From: Gammaproteobacteria bacterium | GTDB lineage: Bacteria; Pseudomonadota; Gammaproteobacteria; Pseudomonadales; Azotimanducaceae | Assembly (NCBI GenBank): GCA_002725095.1 | Contig: PBQQ01000012.1 | Span: forward strand, 16,967 to 27,572 | Length of the DNA stretch: 10,606 nt | Direction of reading: 5' to 3' | Shown: in pieces, positions 5,356-10,606 of the stretch | Layout of the letters: every line of letters begins with the position of its first letter | Numbering within the stretch: the first letter of the stretch is position 1 | Notes under the pieces: generated by a model | Told to the model about the DNA's origin: nothing | Seen by the model: only the letters and a program-made list of their open reading frames with translations | The model's database searches: none | Translations under genes and position numbers: made by a program

Positions 5356-5724
5356 ATGATTCAAACAGAAACAATGCTGGACATCGCGGACAACAGTGGT
5401 GCGCGAAAAGTCCAGTGCATCAAGGTTCTGGGTGGCAGTCATCGTCGCTACGCCGGAATCGGTGATGTGATCAAGGTGACCATTAAAGAAGCGATTCCCC
5501 GCGGTCGAGTAAAGAAAGGCCAGGTGATGGATGCGGTAGTCGTGCGCACCCGTAAAGGCGTGCGTCGTGCTGACGGCTCGTTGATCAAGTTTGATCAAAA
5601 CGCGGCGGTGCTGTTGAACGCGCAAAAGCAGCCTGTGGGCACGCGTATATTTGGCCCAGTTACACGAGAACTGCGTACGGAAAATTTTATGCGCATTGTG
5701 TCGCTGGCACCTGAGGTTCTCTAG
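5356..5724 (+). CDS. rplN: Large ribosomal subunit protein L14
   Basis: The 122-residue protein closely matches L14 (123 in E. coli): MIQTETMLDIADNSGARKV, IKVLGGSHRRYAGIGD, TIKEAIPRGRVKKGQV, and the C-terminus GTRIFGPVTRELRTENFMRI. L14 is a five-stranded barrel on the subunit interface that contacts 16S rRNA, neighbours L3 and L19, and is the docking site of the silencing factor RsfS. In E. coli it opens the separately promoted spc operon. Here its GGAG (5341-5344) lies inside the end of rpsQ, so it appears to be transcribed with the S10 genes. An 83-nt spacer follows. Confidence 0.98.
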   Translation: MIQTETMLDIADNSGARKVQCIKVLGGSHRRYAGIGDVIKVTIKEAIPRGRVKKGQVMDAVVVRTRKGVRRADGSLIKFDQNAAVLLNAQKQPVGTRIFGPVTRELRTENFMRIVSLAPEVL

Positions 5725-5807
5725 GTAGAGCAAAAATAGAGTAGTGATTGGCAACGAATACGCTTGGCAAAGGCTGGCGTGTTAAAGAAAACGGATCGAG
5801 AGACGGC

Positions 5808-6125
5808 ATGTTAAAGATCAAAAAAGACGACGAAGTGGTGGTGATCGCCGGTCGCGACAAGGGCCGACGCGGCGAAGTGATGCGAGTGCTCAAAGACGGT
5901 CGTTTAATGGTCGCTGGCATCAATATGGTGAAGAAGCATAAGCGACCGAATCCGAATGCAGGTGAGCAAGGTGGGATCATTGCACAAGAGGCGCCTATTC
6001 AGGCCTCGAATGTGGCGATCTGGAACGACGAAGATGAGCGCGCCGACCGAGTTGGCGTGCGCGTTGAAGAAGACGGTAAAAAAGTCCGTTTCTTTAAGTC
6101 AAATGGCAAAGTAATCGAAGGCTAG
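5808..6125 (+). CDS. rplX: Large ribosomal subunit protein L24
   Basis: From ATG 5808 the protein is 105 residues (104 in E. coli) and shows the KOW-type start KIKKDDEVVVIAGRDKGRRG, then GINMVKKHKRPNP, EAPIQASNVAIWN and KKVRFFKSN. L24 is one of the assembly-initiator proteins of the 50S subunit and lies near the tunnel exit. The frame is open further back to TTG 5748, which would add 20 residues. I chose ATG 5808 because L24 proteins begin only two or three residues before the KIRRDDEV-type motif, with GAGAG (5798-5802) 5 nt upstream. rplE follows after 2 nt. Confidence 0.93.
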   Translation: MLKIKKDDEVVVIAGRDKGRRGEVMRVLKDGRLMVAGINMVKKHKRPNPNAGEQGGIIAQEAPIQASNVAIWNDEDERADRVGVRVEEDGKKVRFFKSNGKVIEG

Positions 6126-6127
6126 TT

Positions 6128-6667
6128 ATGGCGAACTTATACCAAAAGTACTGCGATGAAATTCGCCCAAAACTCCAACAGGATCTTGAGATCAAGAATC
6201 CTATGGCGGTGCCGAAGATCAGTAAGATCACGATCAATATGGGCGTAGGCGAAGCGATTGCTGATCGCAAGATCATGGATGCTGCTGTTTCAGACATGAC
6301 CGCGATAGCGGGCCAGCAGCCCGTTATTTGTTTGGCGCGTCGGTCTGAGGCGGGATTCAAGATACGTGAAGGCTACCCCATAGGCTGCAAGGTGACTTTG
6401 CGCCGTCAGCGCATGTATGACTTTATCGAAAGGCTCGTGGATATTGCGATTCCGCGGATTCGCGACTTTCGCGGTTTGAACCCCAAGGCGTTCGATGGCC
6501 GTGGCAATTTCAGTATGGGCCTTTCTGAGCAGATCGTATTTGCAGAAATCGATTACGACAAAATAGACAAGATCCGCGGCATGGATATCTGTGTAACCAC
6601 CACCGCGCAAACCAACGAAGCTGCGCTTGAACTGCTCAAAGCATTCAAGTTCCCCTTCCGCACATAG
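6128..6667 (+). CDS. rplE: Large ribosomal subunit protein L5
   Basis: The 179-residue protein has exactly the E. coli L5 length, with PKISKITINMGVGEA, QQPVICLARRSEAGFKIREG, GCKVTLRRQRMY, RDFRGLNPKAFDGRGN and the C-terminal FPFRT. L5 binds 5S rRNA with L18, forms part of the central protuberance and contacts the P-site tRNA elbow. GAAGG (6117-6121) lies 6 nt before the ATG, inside rplX. In E. coli the S8 repressor binds mRNA around this start. The 11 nt at 6125-6135 are shared with E. coli, but I do not see the E. coli pairing partner. Confidence 0.98.
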   Translation: MANLYQKYCDEIRPKLQQDLEIKNPMAVPKISKITINMGVGEAIADRKIMDAAVSDMTAIAGQQPVICLARRSEAGFKIREGYPIGCKVTLRRQRMYDFIERLVDIAIPRIRDFRGLNPKAFDGRGNFSMGLSEQIVFAEIDYDKIDKIRGMDICVTTTAQTNEAALELLKAFKFPFRT

Positions 6668-6681
6668 CAAGAGATAGATTT

Positions 6682-6987
6682 ATGGCAAAGCGCTCAATGA
6701 TTGAGAGAGAGAAAAAGCGCAGTCGTGTACGCGCAAAGTACATGCAAAAGCGCATGGCACTTAAAGCGACCATTGCAGATCGTAATGTGTCGGACGAGGA
6801 ACGTTGGGATGCACAAATCAAGCTTCAGGCGTTGCCGCGTGACTCGAGTGCTGTTCGCCAGCAGCGGCGCTGTGGTGTAACCGGTCGCCCGCACGCGGTT
6901 TACCGAAAATTTGGGTTGGCTCGAAACAAACTCCGCGAAGCAGCTATGCGCGGAGACGTTCCGGGTCTAGTTAAGGCGAGTTGGTAG
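6682..6987 (+). CDS. rpsN: Small ribosomal subunit protein S14 (long, zinc-less form)
   Basis: At 101 residues this is the long form of S14, as in E. coli. It carries RDSSAVRQQRRCGVTGRPH and the C-terminus KFGLARNKLREAAMRG and PGLVKASW. S14 is in the 30S head beside S3 and S10. Only one cysteine (Cys64) remains in the region where the short zinc-binding form has four, so this is the C-minus type that does not bind zinc. No second paralogue is visible in the window. AAGAGA (6669-6674) precedes the ATG. Confidence 0.98.
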   Translation: MAKRSMIEREKKRSRVRAKYMQKRMALKATIADRNVSDEERWDAQIKLQALPRDSSAVRQQRRCGVTGRPHAVYRKFGLARNKLREAAMRGDVPGLVKASW

Positions 6988-6997
6988 GAATTAGTTC

Positions 6998-7390
6998 ATG
7001 ACAATGCAAGATCCCATCGCTGACTTATTGACGCGCATGCGCAACGCGCAAATGGCCGGCCACGTGACCGTAGATATTCCAAACTCAAAAGCCAAGCAGG
7101 CGATCCTGCAGGTGTTATTGGACGAGGGTTATATTGATAACTTCACGGCGCCAGATGATGTTAAAGGTGTCATTACAGTCGATCTGAAGTATCACCACGG
7201 CACGCCCGTAATTGAAGAGATTGCACGGGTCAGCCGACCAGGGCTAAGAATTTATAAAGAAAGCAATGATTTGCCAAAAGTTCGTGGTGGTTTGGGTGTT
7301 GCGATAGTGAGTACGAATAAAGGTGTAATGACGGATAAGGCAGCGCGCGCACACGGCGTGGGTGGCGAAGTCTTATGCACGGTGTTTTAG
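6998..7390 (+). CDS. rpsH: Small ribosomal subunit protein S8
   Basis: The 130-residue protein equals E. coli S8 in length and begins MTMQDPIADLLTRMRN. It contains RVSRPGLRIYKESNDLPKV and the RNA-binding STNKGVMTDKAARAHGVGGE motif near the C-terminus. S8 is a primary binder of the 16S rRNA central domain. In E. coli it is the autogenous repressor of the spc operon, acting on mRNA at rplE; a matching site is not evident here. AGGA (6986-6989) overlaps the rpsN stop, with an 8-nt spacer. Its own stop is 9 nt before rplF. Confidence 0.98.
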   Translation: MTMQDPIADLLTRMRNAQMAGHVTVDIPNSKAKQAILQVLLDEGYIDNFTAPDDVKGVITVDLKYHHGTPVIEEIARVSRPGLRIYKESNDLPKVRGGLGVAIVSTNKGVMTDKAARAHGVGGEVLCTVF

Positions 7391-7399
7391 AGGTTTTTT

Positions 7400-7933
7400 A
7401 TGTCTCGCGTAGCAAATAATCCAGTCGCTGTCCCAACGGGCCTTGAAGTTAATTTGAACGGTCAAGAATTAGCAATAAAGGGCAAGAAAGGCGAACTGCA
7501 GTTAACAATTCACGATTCTGTCGTGCTTACTCAAGAAGAGGGTGAGCTGAAATTGGCAGCCAAGTCGGAAGAAACGTCTGCTAAAGCGATGGCGGGCACC
7601 ATGCGAGCGCTGGTGCAAAACATGGTTACGGGCGTAACGGATGGTTTTCAGAAGAAGCTGGAGTTGCAAGGCGTTGGTTATCGAGCTCAAGCGCAAGGCA
7701 ATAAGTTGACCCTGCAGCTGGGATTTTCTCACCCCGTGGAATATGAGCTGCCGGACGGTGTGGGTGCTGAGGCAACAAGTCAGACGGAGATCGTTATCTC
7801 TGGAGTTGACAAGCAAAAAGTTGGTCAAGTGTGTGCAGAGATACGCGCCTTTCGTCCGCCAGAGCCATACAAAGGTAAGGGCGTTCGTTATGCGGGCGAG
7901 TATGTCCGTCGTAAGGAAGCGAAGAAGAAATAG
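7400..7933 (+). CDS. rplF: Large ribosomal subunit protein L6
   Basis: The 177-residue protein has the E. coli L6 length and its two related domains. Diagnostic stretches are MSRVANNPVAVPTGLEV, GFQKKLELQGVGYRAQ, LGFSHPVEYELPDGV and RPPEPYKGKGVRYAGEYV. L6 lies near the sarcin-ricin loop and the factor-binding site of the 50S subunit. A GAGG (7390-7393) overlapping the rpsH stop is separated from the ATG by a T-rich spacer. Two TAG stop codons follow in tandem (7931-7936), which would block readthrough into the 92-nt spacer before rplR. Confidence 0.98.
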   Translation: MSRVANNPVAVPTGLEVNLNGQELAIKGKKGELQLTIHDSVVLTQEEGELKLAAKSEETSAKAMAGTMRALVQNMVTGVTDGFQKKLELQGVGYRAQAQGNKLTLQLGFSHPVEYELPDGVGAEATSQTEIVISGVDKQKVGQVCAEIRAFRPPEPYKGKGVRYAGEYVRRKEAKKK

Positions 7934-8025
7934 TAGGGCCTTAAATGCCGCAGTGATGCGCGGCGCAGGTGAAGATTGGTGTGCGGTGAACGTCGACACG
8001 AGTTGTGATTGGAGTGGATTCAGGG
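7934..8025 (+). other. 92-nt rplF-rplR spacer with two possible hairpins
   Basis: The corresponding E. coli gap is about ten nucleotides. GCCGC (7947-7951) pairs with GCGGC (7960-7964) around an 8-nt loop. GTGT/ACAC (7979-7982 and 7996-7999) with CGG/TCG inside, and one bulged G at 7983, gives a second stem. No T-run follows either. Overlapping reading frames here have no ribosomal-protein similarity, so I treat the stretch as non-coding leader for rplR, ending with GGAG at 8011-8014. Confidence 0.45.
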
Positions 8026-8376
8026 ATGAACGAGAAAAAGAGCAGTAGACTTCGCCGCGCTAGGCGTGGCCGGATGAAGATGCGCGAACTGGGCACTGTG
8101 CGATTGAGCGTCAACAGAACGCCGCGTCACATCTACGCCCAAGTGATTGCTGCGGACGGCAGTCAAATTTTGGCTCAGGCCTCCACTCTAGAAACAGCTC
8201 TGCGCAGTGGTACAACAGGTAATGTTGCGACCGCCGAGAGGGTGGGCAAGTTAATTGCTGAGCGCGCAAAAGAAGCGGGTATCACGAGTGTGGCGTTTGA
8301 TCGTTCTGGGTTTAAGTATCACGGTCGAGTTAAAGCGTTAGCAGACGCGGCACGGGAAGGCGGATTGGAGTTTTAG
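8026..8376 (+). CDS. rplR: Large ribosomal subunit protein L18
   Basis: From ATG 8026 the product is 116 residues (117 in E. coli), starting MNEKKSSRLRRARRGRMKM. It continues with RLSVNRTPRHIYAQVIAADGS and ends SFDRSGF-like (AFDRSGFKYHGRVKALADAARE). L18 binds 5S rRNA with L5 and helps dock it into the central protuberance. In-frame GTGs at 8005 and 8014 would add 7 or 4 residues. I prefer the ATG because it matches the E. coli N-terminus and has GGAG at 8011-8014, although the 11-nt spacer is long. The TAG stop abuts the rpsE ATG with no gap. Confidence 0.94.
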   Translation: MNEKKSSRLRRARRGRMKMRELGTVRLSVNRTPRHIYAQVIAADGSQILAQASTLETALRSGTTGNVATAERVGKLIAERAKEAGITSVAFDRSGFKYHGRVKALADAAREGGLEF

Positions 8377-8880
8377 ATGGCATATTCCGAAGAAATACGT
8401 GAAGAAGGACTGGTTGAGAAGCTTGTGCAGGTTAACCGGGTTGCCAAGGTTGTAAAAGGCGGGCGGATATTTGGTTTCACGGCGCTGACAGTTGTTGGTG
8501 ACGGTAACGGCAAGGTTGGCTTCGGCCGCGGCAAAGCGCGCGAAGTGCCTACTGCCATTCAGAAAGCGATGGAAGCAGCGCGACGAAATATGGTTGAGGT
8601 GGACTTAAACGGCGGCACCCTGTGGTACGCGACGACTGCACGCCACTCTGCGTCCAAGGTTTATATGCAACCCGCCTCAGAAGGTACCGGTGTCATTGCT
8701 GGTGGCACTATGCGCGCGGTTTTAGAAGCCGCTGGCGTGCAGAACGTGTTGGCTAAATGCTATGGCTCAACCAACCCTGTGAATGTCGTCCAGGCAACAT
8801 TCAAAGCGTTACGAGCAGCGCGCTCTCCTGAGCGCATAGCGCAAAAGCGAGGCAAGACCTTAGAGGACGTCGTTGCTTAG
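8377..8880 (+). CDS. rpsE: Small ribosomal subunit protein S5
   Basis: This 167-residue S5 contains the N-terminal double-stranded-RNA-binding-like domain with VNRVAKVVKGGRIFGFTALT and VGDGNGKVGFGRGKAREVP. The C-terminal domain follows with MQPASEGTGVIAGGTMRAVLE and CYGSTNPVNVV. S5 forms the mRNA entry pore with S3 and S4 and affects decoding accuracy. The loop around VVKGGR (residues 25-30) is where spectinomycin-resistance changes map in E. coli, and its Lys-Gly-Gly is intact. ATG 8377 directly follows the rplR stop, with GGAG (8367-8370) 6 nt upstream inside rplR, so coupling is expected. Confidence 0.98.
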   Translation: MAYSEEIREEGLVEKLVQVNRVAKVVKGGRIFGFTALTVVGDGNGKVGFGRGKAREVPTAIQKAMEAARRNMVEVDLNGGTLWYATTARHSASKVYMQPASEGTGVIAGGTMRAVLEAAGVQNVLAKCYGSTNPVNVVQATFKALRAARSPERIAQKRGKTLEDVVA

Positions 8881-8905
8881 CGACGGCTATAGGTAGGAAC
8901 TAAAC

Positions 8906-9094
8906 ATGAGCGATAAAACGGTAACAGTGACGTTGACAAAGAGCCCCATCGGTCGCCTAAAGACTCATAAGGCCTGTGTGGTGGGCTTGGGATTGCGACG
9001 TATCGGGCACACCGTAACGGTGGAAGATACTCCGTCAGTTCGCGGCATGATTAATCGCGTCAGCTATATGCTGCGAGTCGAGGGAGAATCCTAA
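8906..9094 (+). CDS. rpmD: Large ribosomal subunit protein L30
   Basis: The 62-residue protein matches L30 (59 in E. coli): VTLTKSPIGRLKTHKA, then VGLGLRRIGHTVTVEDTPSVRGMIN and a short C-terminus YMLRVEGES. L30 is a small 50S protein that contacts 23S rRNA near the 5S region. AGGA (8895-8898) lies 7 nt before the ATG, 25 nt after rpsE. The stop TAA shares its last A with the rplO ATG. Gene order S5-L30-L15-SecY is the canonical one. Confidence 0.97.
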   Translation: MSDKTVTVTLTKSPIGRLKTHKACVVGLGLRRIGHTVTVEDTPSVRGMINRVSYMLRVEGES

Positions 9095-9654
9095 TGCGTA
9101 TGAATGAACTGCAGCCTGCTGCGGGCAGTCACAAGGCCAAGCGCCGCGTAGGGCGAGGCCCCGGCTCTGGTTTTGGTAAAACCGCGGCGCGAGGGCAAAA
9201 AGGCCAAAAGGCGCGTTCTGGTGGGGGTGTTAGACCCGGCTTTGAAGGCGGCCAGTTGCCTTTGCAAATGCGTATTCCAAAGTTTGGCTTCCGCTCGCGT
9301 GTGGCGCTGACGACAGCTGAGGTGCGCCTGAGCGAGTTGGCAAAAGTGGTAGGCGAGAAGATAACTCTAGAAACTCTGAAGCAAGCAAATGTAGTCCGGC
9401 GTGACATGAAACGGGTTCGCATCATGCTGTCTGGTGAAATTGCTCGTGCGGTCACGGTGGATGACGTAAAGATCGCGGTAACCAAGGGTGCGAAAGCGGC
9501 CATCGAAGCTGCCGGCGGCAAGATCGCTGTAGGCGAGGAAGAGCCTACCAAGAAGAAAACGACCAAAGCGAAGGCGACTAAAGAATCCGTTGAGGCTGAA
9601 GAGCCAGCGCCAACCGATTCAGCTGACGAAGATCCAAGCGGCAGTGCCGAGTAG
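9094..9654 (+). CDS. rplO: Large ribosomal subunit protein L15 with long C-terminal tail
   Basis: Residues 1-145 are a normal L15: MRMNELQPAAGSHKAKRRVG, RGQKGQKARSGGGVRPGFEGGQ, the middle PKFGFRSRVALTTAEVRLSELAK and KGAKAAIEAAGGKI. L15 is an extended assembly protein of the 50S core. E. coli L15 (144 residues) ends just after AAGGKI. Here about 41 more residues follow (146-186): a Lys/Thr-rich part (KKKTTKAKATK) and then an acidic Glu/Asp/Ser/Pro part. The tail is low-complexity and probably disordered. The frame is uninterrupted with a normal TAG stop, so it is not an obvious frameshift. GGGAG precedes ATG 9094. Confidence 0.96.
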   Translation: MRMNELQPAAGSHKAKRRVGRGPGSGFGKTAARGQKGQKARSGGGVRPGFEGGQLPLQMRIPKFGFRSRVALTTAEVRLSELAKVVGEKITLETLKQANVVRRDMKRVRIMLSGEIARAVTVDDVKIAVTKGAKAAIEAAGGKIAVGEEEPTKKKTTKAKATKESVEAEEPAPTDSADEDPSGSAE

Positions 9655-9677
9655 CAGAGTTTTACAGAACATTAGTG

Positions 9678-10606
9678 ATGACACGTAACCAAAACGACAT
9701 GGCCAACCAGCTGGCGGGCAATCAGGCCGGAGTTGCAGAACTCCGCAGTCGTCTGCTGTTCGTGTTGTTTGCCCTAATCGTTTATCGTGTTGGCACGCAT
9801 ATTCCAGTGCCTGGAATTGATCCTAGCCAGCTGCAGGCGCTGTTTAATCAAAATCAGGGCGGTATCTTAGAGCTGTTTAATATGTTCTCGGGTGGTGCCT
9901 GGGAACGCATGAGTATTCTGGCCTTGGGAGTAATCCCCTACATCACCGCCAGCATCATCATGAATCTTTTGACGATGATGTATCCGCAATTTCAGCAGTG
10001 GCGTAAAGAAGGGGATGCAGGGCGACGTAAGATCACTAAAGCGACTCGCTACCTTACCCTTGGTATAGCGTTGATTCAGGGCACTTCGTTGGCTGTAACT
10101 CTGGGTAATCAGGGGCTCGCGTTTGATAGCGGCTTTGTATTTCTATTTATTGCGACGTTAACTCTGGTTACCGGTTCCATTTTCATGATGTGGTTAGGTG
10201 AGCAAATTACTGAAAGAGGCGTGGGCAATGGCATCTCGCTATTGATTTTTGCCGGTATCGTGTCTGGATTTCCGGCCGCTATTGGACAGATGTTTGAGTC
10301 GGCGCGTCAGGGTAATTTGAATATTATTGTTTTACTGGCTATGGCGGCGATCGCTGTCGGTTTAGTTTGGTTTGTTGTGCGAGTGGAGCGCGGACAACGA
10401 CGTATTACCGTAAATTACGCTAAGAAACAGCAAGGGCGTCGAGTTTTTCAGGCGCAAAGCAGTCACCTTCCGTTGAAGATAAATATGGCGGGTGTGATAC
10501 CGGCTATTTTTGCCTCAAGTTTGTTGCTCGCGCCGGCCTCTATGGCAAGTTGGTTCGGCAGCAACCCTGGCATGGAGTGGCTGCAGCAGGTATCGCTGGT
10601 GCTGTC
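9678..10606 (+). CDS. secY: Protein translocase channel subunit SecY (3' end missing)
   Basis: The reading frame from ATG 9678 runs off the right edge after 309 codons, about 70 percent of a typical 440-residue SecY. SecY is the inner-membrane pore of the SecYEG translocon. Visible features are the cytoplasmic N-terminus with AELRSRL, TM1 around residues 26-42, ending HIPVPGID, and the plug and TM2 region ELFNMFSGGAWERMSILALG (65-84). WLGEQITERGVGNGIS (172-187) follows, then the cytoplasmic loop VERGQRRITVNYAKKQQGRR (236-255) and HLPLKINMAGVIPAIFASS (263-281). Several further hydrophobic segments lie between. No clear Shine-Dalgarno precedes the ATG, which is 24 nt after rplO, so coupling is likely. 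GTG 9675 and ATG 9699 are alternative in-frame starts. Confidence 0.96.
   Translation, partial: MTRNQNDMANQLAGNQAGVAELRSRLLFVLFALIVYRVGTHIPVPGIDPSQLQALFNQNQGGILELFNMFSGGAWERMSILALGVIPYITASIIMNLLTMMYPQFQQWRKEGDAGRRKITKATRYLTLGIALIQGTSLAVTLGNQGLAFDSGFVFLFIATLTLVTGSIFMMWLGEQITERGVGNGISLLIFAGIVSGFPAAIGQMFESARQGNLNIIVLLAMAAIAVGLVWFVVRVERGQRRITVNYAKKQQGRRVFQAQSSHLPLKINMAGVIPAIFASSLLLAPASMASWFGSNPGMEWLQQVSLVL

Noticed and set aside
6115..6156. E. coli-type S8 repressor site at the rplX-rplE junction
   Set aside because: GTTATGGCGAA around the rplE start is shared with E. coli, but the CATGAT-type partner that forms the S8-binding helix there is missing; only weak 3-4 bp pairings can be drawn (TCG/CGA and TAGT/ACTG).
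7743..8048. 101-codon + strand frame overlapping rplF end and rplR start
   Set aside because: Most of it is a shifted reading of rplF; its remainder in the spacer shows no similarity to a known protein.
1..10606. Mobile elements, CRISPR arrays, tRNA or rRNA genes
   Set aside because: No transposase, integrase, spaced repeats or RNA-gene signatures are visible; the window is continuous housekeeping operon.

Overview
The window holds a bacterial ribosomal-protein supercluster: the complete S10 operon (rpsJ-rplC-rplD-rplW-rplB-rpsS-rplV-rpsC-rplP-rpmC-rpsQ) running straight into the spc operon (rplN-rplX-rplE-rpsN-rpsH-rplF-rplR-rpsE-rpmD-rplO-secY). All genes are on the + strand and secY is cut by the right edge. 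Protein lengths, the zinc-less 101-residue S14 and close residue-by-residue similarity to Escherichia/Pseudomonas-type proteins place the source in Gammaproteobacteria. The L3 motif GQCQTPGRVFKGKKMSG and the absence of an E. coli-like S10 leader suggest a non-enteric lineage, perhaps related to pseudomonads or marine Cellvibrionales. That finer placement is inference.

Layout. Positions 1-132 are leader RNA with no full-length gene. It holds a small hairpin, a near-consensus boxA (43-54), a ribosome-binding-like AGGAG, a possible 17-codon upstream ORF (61-114) and a larger hairpin (70-100) before the GTG start of rpsJ. A 241-nt spacer rich in stem-loops (445-685) separates rpsJ from rplC. From rplC to rpsQ (686-5349) genes are tightly packed, several overlapping by 1-8 nt. 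Only 6 nt separate rpsQ from rplN, so the S10 and spc transcription units look fused. In the spc part there are two unusually long spacers, before rplX (83 nt) and before rplR (92 nt); otherwise genes abut. No gene-free stretch exceeds 300 nt.

Function. The 21 ribosomal proteins build both subunits: the peptidyl-transferase and tunnel core (L2, L3, L4, L22, L23, L24, L29), the central protuberance and 5S region (L5, L18, L30), the A-site and factor-binding region (L6, L14, L16), the 30S head (S3, S10, S14, S19) and the 30S body (S5, S8, S17). L15 is an assembly protein. SecY is the membrane channel that receives nascent chains from the ribosome.

The protein content is conventional; the interest lies in the non-coding RNA. 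S10 is also NusE, the partner of NusB that binds boxA RNA. A boxA-like site in the leader of S10's own gene, followed by a spacer with a terminator-like structure after rpsJ, suggests an autoregulatory circuit that separates S10 dosage from the rest of the operon. This is a hypothesis from sequence only.
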